Positions 8,082 to 19,257 of a DNA stretch of 64,000 bases are shown piece after piece. The notes below the pieces were generated by a model. The model saw only the letters and a program-made list of their open reading frames with translations. It was not told the origin of the DNA and did no database searches. The first letter of the stretch is position 1. Each line of letters opens with the position of its first letter. Where the stretch lies: NCBI RefSeq assembly GCF_937880195.1, contig NZ_CALFLA010000003.1:24323-88322 (forward strand), written 5' to 3'. Position numbers and translations under genes: made by a program. Source of the DNA: an uncultured Blautia sp. Lineage in GTDB: Bacteria; Bacillota; Clostridia; Lachnospirales; Lachnospiraceae.

Positions 8082-8930
8082 TCAGCCTTTGATACCGGAA
8101 GAAGCAATACCTTCCACATAGTATTTCTGCATGAAAATGAACATGATGATCATTGGAATCGCAGAAACTACCAGAGCTGCCATGATCGCGCTGTAATGTA
8201 CTGGCTGTGTTCCAAAGAAGGACTGTACTGCAAGCTGGATCGTACGTTTATCCTCTCCTGTCATAACAAGGAACGGCCACATAAAGTCATTCCAGTGCGC
8301 TACAAAGTCAAGAATAAATACAGTTGCATATACGGTCTTGGAAATCGGCATTACGATCTTAAAGAAGGTTCCTGCCGGGCTGCTTCCGTCAATGGCCGCC
8401 GCCTCGATCAGGTCATCCGGTATGTCGCAGAAAAACTGTCTGAACATATAAATTGAGAAACATTTTGCAATAAAAGGTACAACGAGAGCTGCCAGAGTAT
8501 TAACCCAGCCAAGCTGTGACATTTCGATATAAAGAGGCAGCATGATCGCTTCCATAGGAAGTACCATTAATGCAATTACAAGGTTCAGAATCGCACCTTT
8601 TCCTTTAAACTCAAATTTTGCCAGGGCATAACCGCACATGGAGTTTACAAGAAGGTCAAATATCAGAATCAATGCAATATAAAGCAGGGTATTTTTAAAT
8701 ACCAGCGGCATATTCAGTCTGGAAAATACTTCTGAATAGTTTGCAAGGGATGCCTGTGTAGGTAAAAATGTCATCAGGGAATCCATGTTTGCAAATATCT
8801 TTGCCTCCGGCTTCAATGAAGCGGAGATCATCCAGATCAGAGGAGAAACAAAGATAATGCCGATTACGATATTGCCAAAGTAAAACATAAACTTTCCGAA
8901 TTTAGCAGAAAATTTCATTGATTTCGTCAT
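8082..8930 (-). CDS. Carbohydrate ABC transporter permease (MalG type, CUT1)
   Basis: A 282-residue inner-membrane permease with six predicted helices. The EAA loop that docks the ATPase is visible as LIEAAAIDGSSPAGTFFKIV near residue 190. The C-terminus KYYVEGIASSGIKG matches MalG-type subunits. It pairs with the upstream MalF-type gene (17-bp gap) and the binding protein. No ATPase gene is nearby, so a shared MsmX/UgpC-type ATPase encoded elsewhere is inferred. GGAGGAAAGG precedes ATG 8930. Confidence 0.93.
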   Translation of the reverse strand: MTKSMKFSAKFGKFMFYFGNIVIGIIFVSPLIWMISASLKPEAKIFANMDSLMTFLPTQASLANYSEVFSRLNMPLVFKNTLLYIALILIFDLLVNSMCGYALAKFEFKGKGAILNLVIALMVLPMEAIMLPLYIEMSQLGWVNTLAALVVPFIAKCFSIYMFRQFFCDIPDDLIEAAAIDGSSPAGTFFKIVMPISKTVYATVFILDFVAHWNDFMWPFLVMTGEDKRTIQLAVQSFFGTQPVHYSAIMAALVVSAIPMIIMFIFMQKYYVEGIASSGIKG

Positions 8931-8947
8931 AATCCTTTCCTCCTGTC

Positions 8948-9847
8948 TTAATCTGTAGCAGCTGTAACTTTCTTCATAGCCATGGACATAGTCACAACGA
9001 TCACGAAGAATACTGCTGCAATCGAGCAGGCATATCCGAAGTTACCCTTCTGGAAGCCCTGTGTGTAAATATAGTAAACAAGTGTCTTTGTAGAGTTTTT
9101 CGGTCCGCCCTGAGTCATGATATACGGCTGGGTAAACAGCTTCATTGCCTGGATCATAGTGATCATGATTACGTACTTGATGGTTCCTTTCAGTCCCGGA
9201 AGCGTAATATACAGGAACTGTTTGAACTTATTCGCGCCGTCAACAGAAGCCGCTTCATACTGATCCTTTGGAATTCCCTGAAGACCTGCCAGGAAAATCA
9301 TCATCTGATATCCTGCGCCCTGCCATGCAGACATAAAGATGATCGAGTTCATTGCCGTATCCGCATCGCTCAAAAACTTGATAGGATCCATTCCAAGGGA
9401 AGTAAGAATCGAGTTGATCAGACCTGTATTTGGGTTTGCATTGTAAAGCACTGTCCACAAAACAGAAATAACGACCATGGATGTAAGCTGCGGGCTGAAA
9501 TACATGGTTCTGAAAATAGATACTCCGCGGAACTTCTTGGAAACAAGAAGCGCAAGTCCCAGAGCCAGCGCACACTGGAAGGGAACAACCAGCACAGTAA
9601 AGTAAATCGTATTTTTCAGCGCAATCCAGAAGTTCTTATCGCTGAACAGCTTCTGGTAGTTTTCCAGACCTATAAATTTCATTGCATCCGGTCTCATGAT
9701 CTGATATTTAAAGCCGGAAAAGTACACAGTATAGATCATCGGAACAACCAGGAATGCGATCAGCAGAATCACTGCAGGCGCCACAAAGGCATATGCTGTG
9801 AGCTGTTCGTCACGTTTACGGCCTGAAAGTTTCTTTGTTTTTGCCAT
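8948..9847 (-). CDS. Carbohydrate ABC transporter permease (MalF type, CUT1)
   Basis: A 299-residue permease, first of the pair. It has six helices and the EAA motif QYEAASVDGANKFKQFLYIT. The start is the ATG at 9847 with AGGAGG upstream; a longer in-frame reading to 9913 would run through a stem-loop and lacks a ribosome site. The N-terminus is basic and cytosolic. It forms the membrane channel together with the MalG-type subunit for the sugar delivered by the binding protein. Confidence 0.93.
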   Translation of the reverse strand: MAKTKKLSGRKRDEQLTAYAFVAPAVILLIAFLVVPMIYTVYFSGFKYQIMRPDAMKFIGLENYQKLFSDKNFWIALKNTIYFTVLVVPFQCALALGLALLVSKKFRGVSIFRTMYFSPQLTSMVVISVLWTVLYNANPNTGLINSILTSLGMDPIKFLSDADTAMNSIIFMSAWQGAGYQMMIFLAGLQGIPKDQYEAASVDGANKFKQFLYITLPGLKGTIKYVIMITMIQAMKLFTQPYIMTQGGPKNSTKTLVYYIYTQGFQKGNFGYACSIAAVFFVIVVTMSMAMKKVTAATD

Positions 9848-9892
9848 TTTCCTTCCTCCTTTTCCCTGTGATAAATACTTCCAGAGAAACCT

Positions 9893-9942
9893 TGCTCCCG
9901 GTGGATCTTTCATATATTTTCGAAAGGATACCGCCGGGAGCA
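9893..9942 (-). other. Long intercistronic stem-loop between binding-protein and permease genes
   Basis: Arms 9893-9911 and 9922-9942 pair almost completely (TGCTCCCGG with CCGGGAGCA at the base) around a short AT-rich loop. No T tract follows, so it is not a classical terminator. By analogy with malE-malF spacers it may stabilise the upstream message or lower permease expression. Confidence 0.6.
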
Positions 9943-9979
9943 GATGTTAATGATTCTTAAATAGTATATCTCTCAGCTT

Positions 9980-11293
9980 TTATTCTGCGTAATAAGTTTC
10001 ATAATCCTCAGTAAAGGTTTCTGCTACTGTATCAAGCTCAGACTGGATGTAATCCTCATCCACTTCTTCATTACTGGATGCGTCAGAGAAGATATTTGTC
10101 ATAGCTTCTGCATATGCAGATGAGAATGTTGCATAGGAAGGTGTTCTCGGACGAGGAACTGCTGTATTCTCAAGCTGCTCTTTGAAAAGGGCGCGAGGTC
10201 CTTCTTTATAGTCTGCCATTGCTTCTGTTTCATAAGCGGAAACACGTGTTGCCGGTTTTGCAATTGCTGCCGCATAGCTTGCTACATTATCTGTGTTCAT
10301 CAGCCAGGAAAGGAATTTGCCTGCTGCATCTACGTTCTCGCAGTCCTTGCTTACTGCTGCTGACCAGTCTCCGCATGGAGAAACTGCTTCTTTTGTATCG
10401 TCGTTTACTGGATAATAAGTTACGCCCCAGTCAAATTCAGCGCTTTCTTCCAGAAGAGATACATCCCAGGAACCGCCGATCATTGTTGCGCATGCGCCGT
10501 TCAGGAACTCATCCTGGATCGGCTCAATGTTTGCATATCCTTTTGCGATCATGTCTGCCAGATAGGAAGTAGTTTTTACTGCTTCTTCACTGTTTACATA
10601 TCCGTCTGCTTCTTTTCCGTCCTCACTGATGTAATCTTTTCCTGCAGAAAGATACATTGGCTCAAGGGCATAGGGAAGACCCTCGCCGTGGTCCATGATG
10701 ATATGTGCTCCAACATAATCGTCTGTTGTACATTTCTCTGCGATCTCTGCAAACTCAGACCAGGTAATCGGGTTCTCTACAGTTCTGGAATCCAGATCCT
10801 CTACGTCCACGCCGCATTCTTTCAGGTAATCTTTATTATAGTAGAGAGCTACTGAAGATTCTGTTGCGCCGATAGCATACAGCTTACCGTCATATGTATT
10901 CTGGGTAATTGCAGAATCAACAAAATCAGCCTTGTCTTCCTCTGTAAAATAATCGTCAAGAGGAACTGTAATTCCGTTTGCCGCATAATAGGAAACCTGC
11001 GGTCCGTCTACAAAGAAGATGTCAGGAAGGTCATTAGATGTCTGTGCTGTTGCGATCTTATTGTCATATGCGTAGGAGTCGGAACGGTCGATTGCTTCAC
11101 GTTTTACCTGAATATCCGGGTTTGCTTCATTCCATTCTGCAATCTTCTCCTCCCACCAGGTTTCGATTGCCTGCTTATCTGCCGGACTCCAGATTGTCAG
11201 TTCTGCTTTTTCATCAGCCATTACCGGAACTGTAGTAACTCCTGCAGAAAGAATCATTGCTGCTGCCATTGCCATGCTAATTGCTTTCTTCAT
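9980..11293 (-). CDS. Extracellular sugar-binding protein of the CUT1 transporter
   Basis: A 437-residue family-1 solute-binding protein that captures the sugar outside the membrane. After a signal peptide (MKK, hydrophobic run, VMADEKA) the mature protein opens with AELTIWSPADKQAIETWW, typical of CUT1 binding proteins, and contains a typical WSEFAEIAEKCT segment. Oddly, the signal has no lipobox Cys, although such proteins in Gram-positive bacteria are normally lipid-anchored. The start at 11293 has AAGGAGGAAG upstream. It is the first gene of the operon, behind a promoter with LacI operators. Confidence 0.9.
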   Translation of the reverse strand: MKKAISMAMAAAMILSAGVTTVPVMADEKAELTIWSPADKQAIETWWEEKIAEWNEANPDIQVKREAIDRSDSYAYDNKIATAQTSNDLPDIFFVDGPQVSYYAANGITVPLDDYFTEEDKADFVDSAITQNTYDGKLYAIGATESSVALYYNKDYLKECGVDVEDLDSRTVENPITWSEFAEIAEKCTTDDYVGAHIIMDHGEGLPYALEPMYLSAGKDYISEDGKEADGYVNSEEAVKTTSYLADMIAKGYANIEPIQDEFLNGACATMIGGSWDVSLLEESAEFDWGVTYYPVNDDTKEAVSPCGDWSAAVSKDCENVDAAGKFLSWLMNTDNVASYAAAIAKPATRVSAYETEAMADYKEGPRALFKEQLENTAVPRPRTPSYATFSSAYAEAMTNIFSDASSNEEVDEDYIQSELDTVAETFTEDYETYYAE

Positions 11294-11355
11294 TATCTCT
11301 TCCTCCTTAATATTTAGAAAATTACTTTTCTTTTTCCCTGCGCGCCTGGATTTTA

Positions 11356-11369
11356 TGAAACCCGTTCCA
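11356..11369 (-). promoter_or_regulatory. LacI-type operator (leader site)
   Basis: TGAAACCCGTTCCA on the plus strand is a near-palindrome related to the three other TGGAAC-type sites in this locus. It lies in the leader of the binding-protein transcript. Confidence 0.55.
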
Positions 11370-11419
11370 CATTTCTTATTTTTAAATTCCTCCTGTATTT
11401 TCTGCAAGAGGAATTTGTA

Positions 11420-11433
11420 TGGAAGCCGTTCCA
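11420..11433 (-). promoter_or_regulatory. LacI-type operator at the transcription start
   Basis: TGGAAGCCGTTCCA is an almost perfect palindrome starting 13 bp after the -10 of the sugar operon promoter, the normal position for a repressor block. Confidence 0.65.
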
Positions 11434-11445
11434 TGTGATGATTTA

Positions 11446-11474
11446 ATAATAACGTCATATAGGTGTTTTGTCAA
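11446..11474 (-). promoter_or_regulatory. Promoter of the sucrose/fructan operon
   Basis: Minus strand TTGACA (11474-11469), 17 bp, TATTAT (11451-11446). This is a strong sigma-A promoter reading into the binding-protein gene. The rest of 11475-11640 is AT-rich with nothing recognised. Confidence 0.75.
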
Positions 11475-11641
11475 TAGAATCTCGCCAAAAAACCGCCTCT
11501 ATTGATACTTTCGTCCATTTTTACTATTTTATATGTTTTGTTTTGTATCATTTGCACAATTCATATTGTGATTTTTTTAACATCTAATCTCCCAAAAATC
11601 TTTCCTTTTCGTTCCCAGAAAAGCACATTTTGATAAAAAAC

Positions 11642-11688
11642 AAAAAACAGAGATATCTTTTTATATTATCAGATATCTCTGTTTTTTA
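11642..11688 (-). terminator. Terminator of the lacI-type gene
   Basis: A perfect inverted repeat ACAGAGATATCT/AGATATCTCTGT flanked by A and T tracts; it can work in both directions. It sits 22 bp after the repressor stop. Confidence 0.8.
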
Positions 11689-11709
11689 TTTCATTTATTA
11701 TGTTTTATT

Positions 11710-12711
11710 TCAGAATATTCCATTTAATTCCACCGGATATGTAGTTTGTCCCTGATGAAATTCCACTCCGATGATCTGCTTTTGTGGAACGCGTTCCTTG
11801 TCTTCTATTAAACCTAGTACCGTGTCCGTACATGTTTCTGCCAGAAATTTAACATTCTGGTCAATACAGGTCACTTCAGGATAACAAAGTCTGGCAATAT
11901 CCATTCCGTCATAAGTTACAACCTTCAGATCCTCCGGTACTCTTTTCCCAGCTTTCATAGCCAGGTGCATATAGTGCAGCGCCGGCTGGTCTGTTGAAAA
12001 AATCCCGTCGATTCCGTCATACTTACGAATTGCTTCCTTTGCAATCTCCCAATATGACAGATGGTCAAACTTGTTCCATTCCATCATCAGGTCCACTACT
12101 TCTACCCCGTGTTCTGTAAGAATCGCCTTAAAAGTTGTATCTTTATTCTTCGCAGCTACATTCGGAGCTACTCCTGCAATATGAAGGACCTTCCTGCATT
12201 TATTCTTAATTAGTATCTCTGCAGCCAAAGCACCTCCATAAGTATGATCTGAACCTACCATGGGGATCTCCGGCCCGAAATCCTGGTCAAGAGAAACTAT
12301 GGTATGTTTTCTCCTGCGGTATTCGTCTACATGAAGGGTATGAGAACCTGTTATGATTCCATCCACCATATTGCGATCCAGCATATTCAGATAATCCAGC
12401 TCCCTGTTACTGCTTCCGATGGTATTGCAGACCATTGCTTTATATCCTTTATTATAGAGAGCAATCTCCGTCTCTCTTGCAAATGCTGAAAAAAACGGAT
12501 GATCCAGGTCAGGTACCAGAACGCCGATGATCCCAGTTCTGTTCTTGAACAGATTACGGGCCAGCTCATTTGGCGTATACTCCAATTCATGAATCGCATT
12601 TTCAATTTTTTCCCTTGTCTTTTCTGCTACATAGCCGCTGCCGTTTATAACTCTTGACACAGTGCCTACGCCTACTCCGGCCTTCTGCGCCACATCTCTG
12701 ATACTTGCCAT
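11710..12711 (-). CDS. LacI family transcriptional repressor of the sucrose operon
   Basis: A 333-residue DNA-binding repressor. The N-terminal helix-turn-helix and hinge are canonical (IRDVAQKAGVGVGTVSRVIN, then YTPNELARNL). The rest is a periplasmic-binding-protein-like sugar sensor domain (IIGVLVPDLDHPFFSAFARE). Four palindromic sites of the TGGAACC-GGTTCCA type lie around its own promoter and that of the adjacent sugar operon, so it probably controls both. The start is ATG 12711 with a weak AAGGAAGA region upstream. The ligand is unknown; sucrose or a fructose derivative is inferred from the GH32 gene. Confidence 0.9.
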   Translation of the reverse strand: MASIRDVAQKAGVGVGTVSRVINGSGYVAEKTREKIENAIHELEYTPNELARNLFKNRTGIIGVLVPDLDHPFFSAFARETEIALYNKGYKAMVCNTIGSSNRELDYLNMLDRNMVDGIITGSHTLHVDEYRRRKHTIVSLDQDFGPEIPMVGSDHTYGGALAAEILIKNKCRKVLHIAGVAPNVAAKNKDTTFKAILTEHGVEVVDLMMEWNKFDHLSYWEIAKEAIRKYDGIDGIFSTDQPALHYMHLAMKAGKRVPEDLKVVTYDGMDIARLCYPEVTCIDQNVKFLAETCTDTVLGLIEDKERVPQKQIIGVEFHQGQTTYPVELNGIF

Positions 12712-12760
12712 ACACTTCTTCCTTATAAATATAAATCCTAATCATCAGCCTATTCAGATT

Positions 12761-12774
12761 CAAGAGCGGTTCCA
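12761..12774 (-). promoter_or_regulatory. LacI-type operator in the repressor gene leader
   Basis: Minus strand TGGAACCGCTCTTG has one intact half-site and one degenerate half-site of the locus consensus. Confidence 0.4.
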
Positions 12775-12917
12775 TGTTCTTGCTTCGAAGCAGCATCTTA
12801 TTCTGCATCTTCACTTCTGGCCCATAACATACAGCCGCCTGATGTCCTGCGCCCTCACCGAAAACGTCTTTATTCTGTCAATCTATGCTGTGAGACAGCA
12901 TATTTTGTATGTTTATG

Positions 12918-12946
12918 ATTATAGCATACAAAAAATTGGTTTACAA
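12918..12946 (-). promoter_or_regulatory. Promoter of the lacI-type gene
   Basis: Minus strand TTGTAA (12946-12941), 17 bp, TATAAT (12923-12918) with TGC before the -10. It implies a leader of about 200 nt. Apart from operators, nothing else was recognised between 12712 and 13122. Confidence 0.6.
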
Positions 12947-12989
12947 TCTTACCTCTGACTGAAAAACAGAAGGTTTTTCGTCATTATGA

Positions 12990-13003
12990 TGGAACGGGTT
13001 CCT
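12990..13003. promoter_or_regulatory. LacI-type operator upstream of the repressor promoter
   Basis: TGGAACGGGTTCCT contains the near-perfect palindrome GGAACGGGTTCC. It lies 44 bp upstream of the repressor -35 and about 120 bp before the sigma factor promoter, so it could affect either. Confidence 0.55.
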
Positions 13004-13122
13004 TTTGTCTCTAAAAATTTTATAAAAATCTGAATCCATTTCCCGGACTGCCGCGTTATAATAAATGAACGGGAAATAATCCTGGACAGTTACGGCAGAT
13101 CTGTCATTGTTCACAATGGTAT

Positions 13123-13150
13123 TTGAACAGTTACAGAAAATTTGTATAAT
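13123..13150 (+). promoter_or_regulatory. Promoter of the sigma/anti-sigma operon
   Basis: TTGAAC (13123-13128), 16 bp, TATAAT (13145-13150). Transcription from here would start near 13157, which bears on the choice of the sigma start codon. Confidence 0.5.
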
Positions 13151-13169
13151 AAAGAAAGGGGCTGATTAT

Positions 13170-13694
13170 ATTTCACAGGAAGAATATTTGAAATATCTCT
13201 TGGAGCAGTATCAGAATCTGATCTACTCCATCTGTTTGAAATCTGTCGGAAACCCTTTTGACGCCGAAGATCTGACCCAGGAAGTATTTTTATCTGCTTA
13301 CAAAAACCTTTCTCGTTTTGACGGCGCTTATGAAAAAGCATGGCTCAGCAAGATCGCTGTCCGTAAGTGCCTTGATTTTCTCAAAGCGGCCGGGCGGCGC
13401 AGTGTCCCAACTGAAGATTCCTATTTTACCCAGATTGCCGACACTTCCTCCACCCCTGAGAATCTTTATCTTAAAACGGATTCAGATTTGCAGGTATATG
13501 CTTTGATCCAGCAGCTCAAAAGCCCCTATAGAGAAGTTGCTGTTTCGCATTTTTGTATGCAGCTTTCAGTTGCGGAGATCGCCCGGCAAACAGGAAAAAA
13601 TCCAAAAACAATCCAAACTCAGCTTTACCGTTCCAAGGCAATGCTTAAAAAGCTTCTGGCTGCCCAGGGAAATATAAAAGAAAGGAGCCGATGA
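13170..13694 (+). CDS. ECF-type RNA polymerase sigma factor
   Basis: A sigma-70 family factor of about 174 residues with region 2 (AEDLTQEVFLSAYKNLSRFD) and region 4 (LSVAEIARQTGKNPKTIQTQ, the -35-reading helix-turn-helix). It lacks regions 1 and 3, as extracytoplasmic-function sigmas do. The start is uncertain. Upstream TTG (13107) and ATG (13116) codons lack ribosome sites and lie before or inside the promoter at 13123-13150. AAAGGGG (13155-13161) fits a rare ATT start at 13170, and AGGA (13178-13181) a TTG at 13188. The anti-sigma gene follows after 1 base, so the sigma is probably held inactive at the membrane. Confidence 0.8.
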   Translation: MSQEEYLKYLLEQYQNLIYSICLKSVGNPFDAEDLTQEVFLSAYKNLSRFDGAYEKAWLSKIAVRKCLDFLKAAGRRSVPTEDSYFTQIADTSSTPENLYLKTDSDLQVYALIQQLKSPYREVAVSHFCMQLSVAEIARQTGKNPKTIQTQLYRSKAMLKKLLAAQGNIKERSR

Positions 13695-13695
13695 T

Positions 13696-14214
13696 ATGCA
13701 TATCGAAGAAGATTCTATAAAGAACTTTTCAGGTCACGATTCTATGGATACAGAAGAAATGATCGCTTTTCTGGAGCATCTGGATCAGTGTGATTTCTGT
13801 CTGTCCAGGATGCTGGAAGAAGAATCTCTTAATTCGGAGATTTCTGCGCCTGACTATCTTACAGAACAGATCCTTCAAAGGGCAGCGGCCCCTGACGTTC
13901 AGGCTTCCAGAGCTATACGCAGCACCTCCCGAAAAATGCAGCTCTTTTATTATGGACTTCGCACAGCTGCAGGAGTAATTGCAGCGCTCTTTCTCCTGTT
14001 TACTGTGCAGCAGGTAGACTTCTCAGCTCTTCCTGTATTTTCTCAGTCCCAGCCACTGGAATATACCATAAAAACAGAACAGAAACGATCATCCAAAAGT
14101 TTCAGAGATCTTACAGAAAATATAAGCTGGGGGTTTTCCCGTGGATCCGATGCTGTAATGGACTATATCGGAAGCTTTTCAAATAAATTATTAAATGGAG
14201 GCGATCTAAAATGA
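13696..14214 (+). CDS. Anti-sigma factor, membrane-anchored
   Basis: A 172-residue protein. The N-terminal part has the HxxxCxxC element of zinc anti-sigma domains (HLDQCDFC near residues 29-36), which binds the partner sigma. One transmembrane segment follows (residues about 91-107), then an extracytoplasmic tail of about 65 residues that could sense stress. AAAGGAG lies just before the ATG inside the sigma gene end. It overlaps the next gene by 4 nt (ATGA). Confidence 0.75.
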   Translation: MHIEEDSIKNFSGHDSMDTEEMIAFLEHLDQCDFCLSRMLEEESLNSEISAPDYLTEQILQRAAAPDVQASRAIRSTSRKMQLFYYGLRTAAGVIAALFLLFTVQQVDFSALPVFSQSQPLEYTIKTEQKRSSKSFRDLTENISWGFSRGSDAVMDYIGSFSNKLLNGGDLK

Positions 14215-14939
14215 CAAAACAAAAAAAAGGATTTCTGGTTTTTATCTGCTCCCTGATTCCCGGAGCCGGAGAATTGTACATGGGATTTAAGAAACAGGGG
14301 CTCAGTATCATGCTTTTATTCTGGGGATGTATTGCCTTTGCAGGCGTTTCCGGTATCAGCTTTATCGTAATGTTCCTGCCTATTTTGTGGGCTTACAGTT
14401 TCTTTAATGTACACAATCTGAAAGCTCTTTCAGAAGAAGATTTCTATTCTGTAGAAGACACTTATGTTCTTCATATGGATCAGTTTATTGACAACACAGA
14501 TCACTATATCCGTAAATACAAAAAGCTGCTGGCTGTGCTTCTGATCATCTTTGGTGTTTCCATCTTATGGAACAACCTTATGGGACTGATCCTCTGGATC
14601 CTTCCTGATGCGATTGCCCGATTCCTCAGCAATGTATTTTATAAACTTCCTTCTATTATTATCGCTCTTGTGATCATTGCTGCAGGTCTGCATATCCTCA
14701 AAGACAAAAAATCAGAGCTTGACAGTGAAAGCTCTTCCGAAACCACAGCCAAAAAGGAAGAACATTACTGGGAACCTTACCGCCCTTATCATCAGGCGGA
14801 AACTGAAATTCACACCCCCCCTGCCCCGGATATGGAGAAGGCTGAGACACCAGTTGCAGAAAAACCCGAAACGCAAAATACAGAATACTCCTCTCAAGCT
14901 GAAGATCCGTCACAGTCGGATCCAGCGAACAGACAATGA
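14211..14939 (+). CDS. Multi-pass membrane protein with TM2-like N-terminus
   Basis: A 242-residue membrane protein, third gene of the sigma operon. The N-terminus SLIPGAGELYMGFKKQGLSI resembles TM2-type membrane hairpins (Pro-Gly turn before a helix pair). Two more hydrophobic segments follow at about residues 98-120 and 133-160. The last 75 residues are hydrophilic and Glu/Pro-rich, probably cytosolic or in the wall. Function is unknown. Tight coupling to the anti-sigma gene suggests it belongs to the same envelope response. Confidence 0.7.
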   Translation: MTKQKKGFLVFICSLIPGAGELYMGFKKQGLSIMLLFWGCIAFAGVSGISFIVMFLPILWAYSFFNVHNLKALSEEDFYSVEDTYVLHMDQFIDNTDHYIRKYKKLLAVLLIIFGVSILWNNLMGLILWILPDAIARFLSNVFYKLPSIIIALVIIAAGLHILKDKKSELDSESSSETTAKKEEHYWEPYRPYHQAETEIHTPPAPDMEKAETPVAEKPETQNTEYSSQAEDPSQSDPANRQ

Positions 14940-14950
14940 TCCTGACTTTC

Positions 14951-14999
14951 AAAAAGCTGCCGCCCTGTCAGTAATTCTGACGGGACGGCAGCTTTTTTT
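14951..14999. terminator. Bidirectional terminator between the sigma operon and atp operon
   Basis: AAAAAGCTGCCG/CGGCAGCTTTTTTT with an inner CCTGTCA/TGACGGG stem lies between the convergent ends. Confidence 0.85.
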
Positions 15000-15004
15000 A
15001 TCTC

Positions 15005-15412
15005 TTATAAATTCTTTGTTACCCTAAGTCTTGTCATCGCCCGGGAAAGAGCAAGCTGGCTCATATGATATTCCTGAATACTCTGCTTCTGGCGAAGCTG
15101 TTCTTCTGCTCTTTCTCTGGCTTCCCTTGCCCTGTTCACATCGATTTCTTCTGGTCTTTCCACTGTAAGACAAAAGATCTTGGCACGGTTATTAATCATT
15201 TCCACAAAGCCGGAGCTGACTGCCACAAGCACCTGATTCCCTTCTGAATCCTCATACCGAAGCTCTCCCGGTACCAGAGCTGCAATCAGATTCGCATGAT
15301 GAGAAAGGAAACATTTTTCTCCATCCTCTACAGGAACGGTCAGAGATCTGGCACGTCCGGAAAAAAACAATTTGTTGCTTGCATAGATTTCCAGGCCAAA
15401 CGTATTTTCCAT
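15005..15412 (-). CDS. atpC: F-type ATP synthase epsilon subunit
   Basis: A 135-residue subunit of the central stalk, last gene of the operon. The N-terminal beta-sandwich shows TVPVEDGEKCFLSHHANLIA, a variant of the usual PGxxGxxGVLPGHAP-type loop, and GFVEMINNRAKIFCL. The C-terminal helical hairpin is rich in Glu/Arg and ends RAMTRLRVTKN. The loop variation is moderate, but length and position leave little doubt. AAGGAG precedes ATG 15412. Confidence 0.9.
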   Translation of the reverse strand: MENTFGLEIYASNKLFFSGRARSLTVPVEDGEKCFLSHHANLIAALVPGELRYEDSEGNQVLVAVSSGFVEMINNRAKIFCLTVERPEEIDVNRAREARERAEEQLRQKQSIQEYHMSQLALSRAMTRLRVTKNL

Positions 15413-15424
15413 AAGCTCTGCTCC

Positions 15425-17712
<2,288 letters not shown>

Positions 17713-17737
17713 AAGTTCCTCCTGCTATCAAGGCTTC

Positions 17738-19243
17738 TTATTCTGCCTCTGAACGTTTTTTGAATTCCTCTGCCACAACAAGAATCTTTTCTCCCAGTTC
17801 ATCTGTCAGCTGTTTTGTTTCCTCGATCTCTCTTCCAATCTCTGGATAGGCATTATCAAAATATTCCAAAAGCTGTTTCTGATATTCTTTCACTCTTTTT
17901 GTTTCTACATGTACAAGCTTTTTATGTGTTGCAGCCCATAATGTAATGACCTGCTCATGAAGCTTCAGGGGACTGCACAATGGCTGTTTTAAAAGCTCCA
18001 TCAGGCAGCTTCCATATACCAGCTGTGCTTTTGTAGCTTCATCCAGATCTGAACTGAACTGAGTGAAAACCTCCATTTCTCTGTACTGGGCAAGGTCAAT
18101 ACGAATACTTCCCGATGCTTTTTTCATTGCTTTTGTCTGCGCCGCCCCTCCTACACGAGATACAGAAAGACCTACATTAACTGCCGGACGCATACCGGAA
18201 AAGAAAAGGTCGCTTTCCAAAAAGATCTGGCCATCTGTAATGGAAATCACATTTGTAGGAATATAAGCCGATACGTCTCCGGCCTGTGTCTCAATGATCG
18301 GAAGTGCTGTGATAGAACCGCCTCCGGCCTCCTCATTTAAACGGCTGGAACGCTCCAGAAGTCTGGAATGCAGATAAAAAACATCACCAGGATATGCTTC
18401 TCGTCCTGGAGCTCTCTCAAGAAGAAGAGATAGTGCACGATATGCCACTGCATGTTTAGACAGATCGTCGTAAACAATCAGCACGTCACGTCCCTTATAC
18501 ATAAAATACTCCGCAAGAGAGGTTCCTGCATAGGGAACAATATACTGAAGCGGCGCACAGTCACTGGCAGTGGAGGAAAATACAGTGGTATATTCCATTG
18601 CTCCGTGTTTTTCAAGAGTAGAGACCACTTTTGCAACTGTCGAAGCTTTCTGTCCAACTGCAACGTAAATACAGATCACATTTTTGCCCTTCTGGTTCAA
18701 AATCGTATCTACAGCCAGAGAGGTTTTTCCTGTCTGCCTGTCCCCGATAATCAGCTCTCGCTGTCCCCGTCCAATGGGAAACATAGAATCAATGGACAAA
18801 ATTCCTGTTTCCAGCGGAATCGTAACCGATTTCCTTTCAATAATCCCCGGTGCCGGATGTTCAATGGGACGATATTCATCTTCCTCAATTTCTCCTTTTC
18901 CGTCTAATGGGGCTCCAAGTGCATTGACCACTCTTCCTATAAAATTCTCTCCAACAGGAATGCCAGCCTGTTTTCCGGTTCTGGCAACTCTGGTTCCTTC
19001 ACGGATTCCTGAATCCTTTCCAAAAAGGATACACCCAATGCTTTCAGACCGTATATCCTGAACCATGCCCTTTAGTCCATTTTCAAAAATGACCACTTCA
19101 CCATACATGGCATGATCGATTCCGTAAACAGATGCAATTCCGTCTCCTACGGAAATCACCCGGCCTGATTCCTGGTCTTTACTTATTTCATCATAATTTT
19201 CTATTTCCTCTTTCAGAATTGATATAATCTCTTCTGGATTCAT
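17738..19243 (-). CDS. atpA: F-type ATP synthase alpha subunit
   Basis: A non-catalytic F1 subunit of about 501 residues. Walker A is GDRQTGKT; the arginine finger region is [14 protein letters not shown]. The start is uncertain: the GGAGGT at 19267-19262 touches a GTG at 19261, so that codon is too close. TTG 19252 (9-nt gap) or ATG 19243 ([17 protein letters not shown], which matches the normal alpha N-terminus) are better; the ATG is used here. Confidence 0.96.
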   Translation of the reverse strand: MNPEEIISILKEEIENYDEISKDQESGRVISVGDGIASVYGIDHAMYGEVVIFENGLKGMVQDIRSESIGCILFGKDSGIREGTRVARTGKQAGIPVGENFIGRVVNALGAPLDGKGEIEEDEYRPIEHPAPGIIERKSVTIPLETGILSIDSMFPIGRGQRELIIGDRQTGKTSLAVDTILNQKGKNVICIYVAVGQKASTVAKVVSTLEKHGAMEYTTVFSSTASDCAPLQYIVPYAGTSLAEYFMYKGRDVLIVYDDLSKHAVAYRALSLLLERAPGREAYPGDVFYLHSRLLERSSRLNEEAGGGSITALPIIETQAGDVSAYIPTNVISITDGQIFLESDLFFSGMRPAVNVGLSVSRVGGAAQTKAMKKASGSIRIDLAQYREMEVFTQFSSDLDEATKAQLVYGSCLMELLKQPLCSPLKLHEQVITLWAATHKKLVHVETKRVKEYQKQLLEYFDNAYPEIGREIEETKQLTDELGEKILVVAEEFKKRSEAE

Positions 19244-19257
19244 TGTACTCAAATCCT

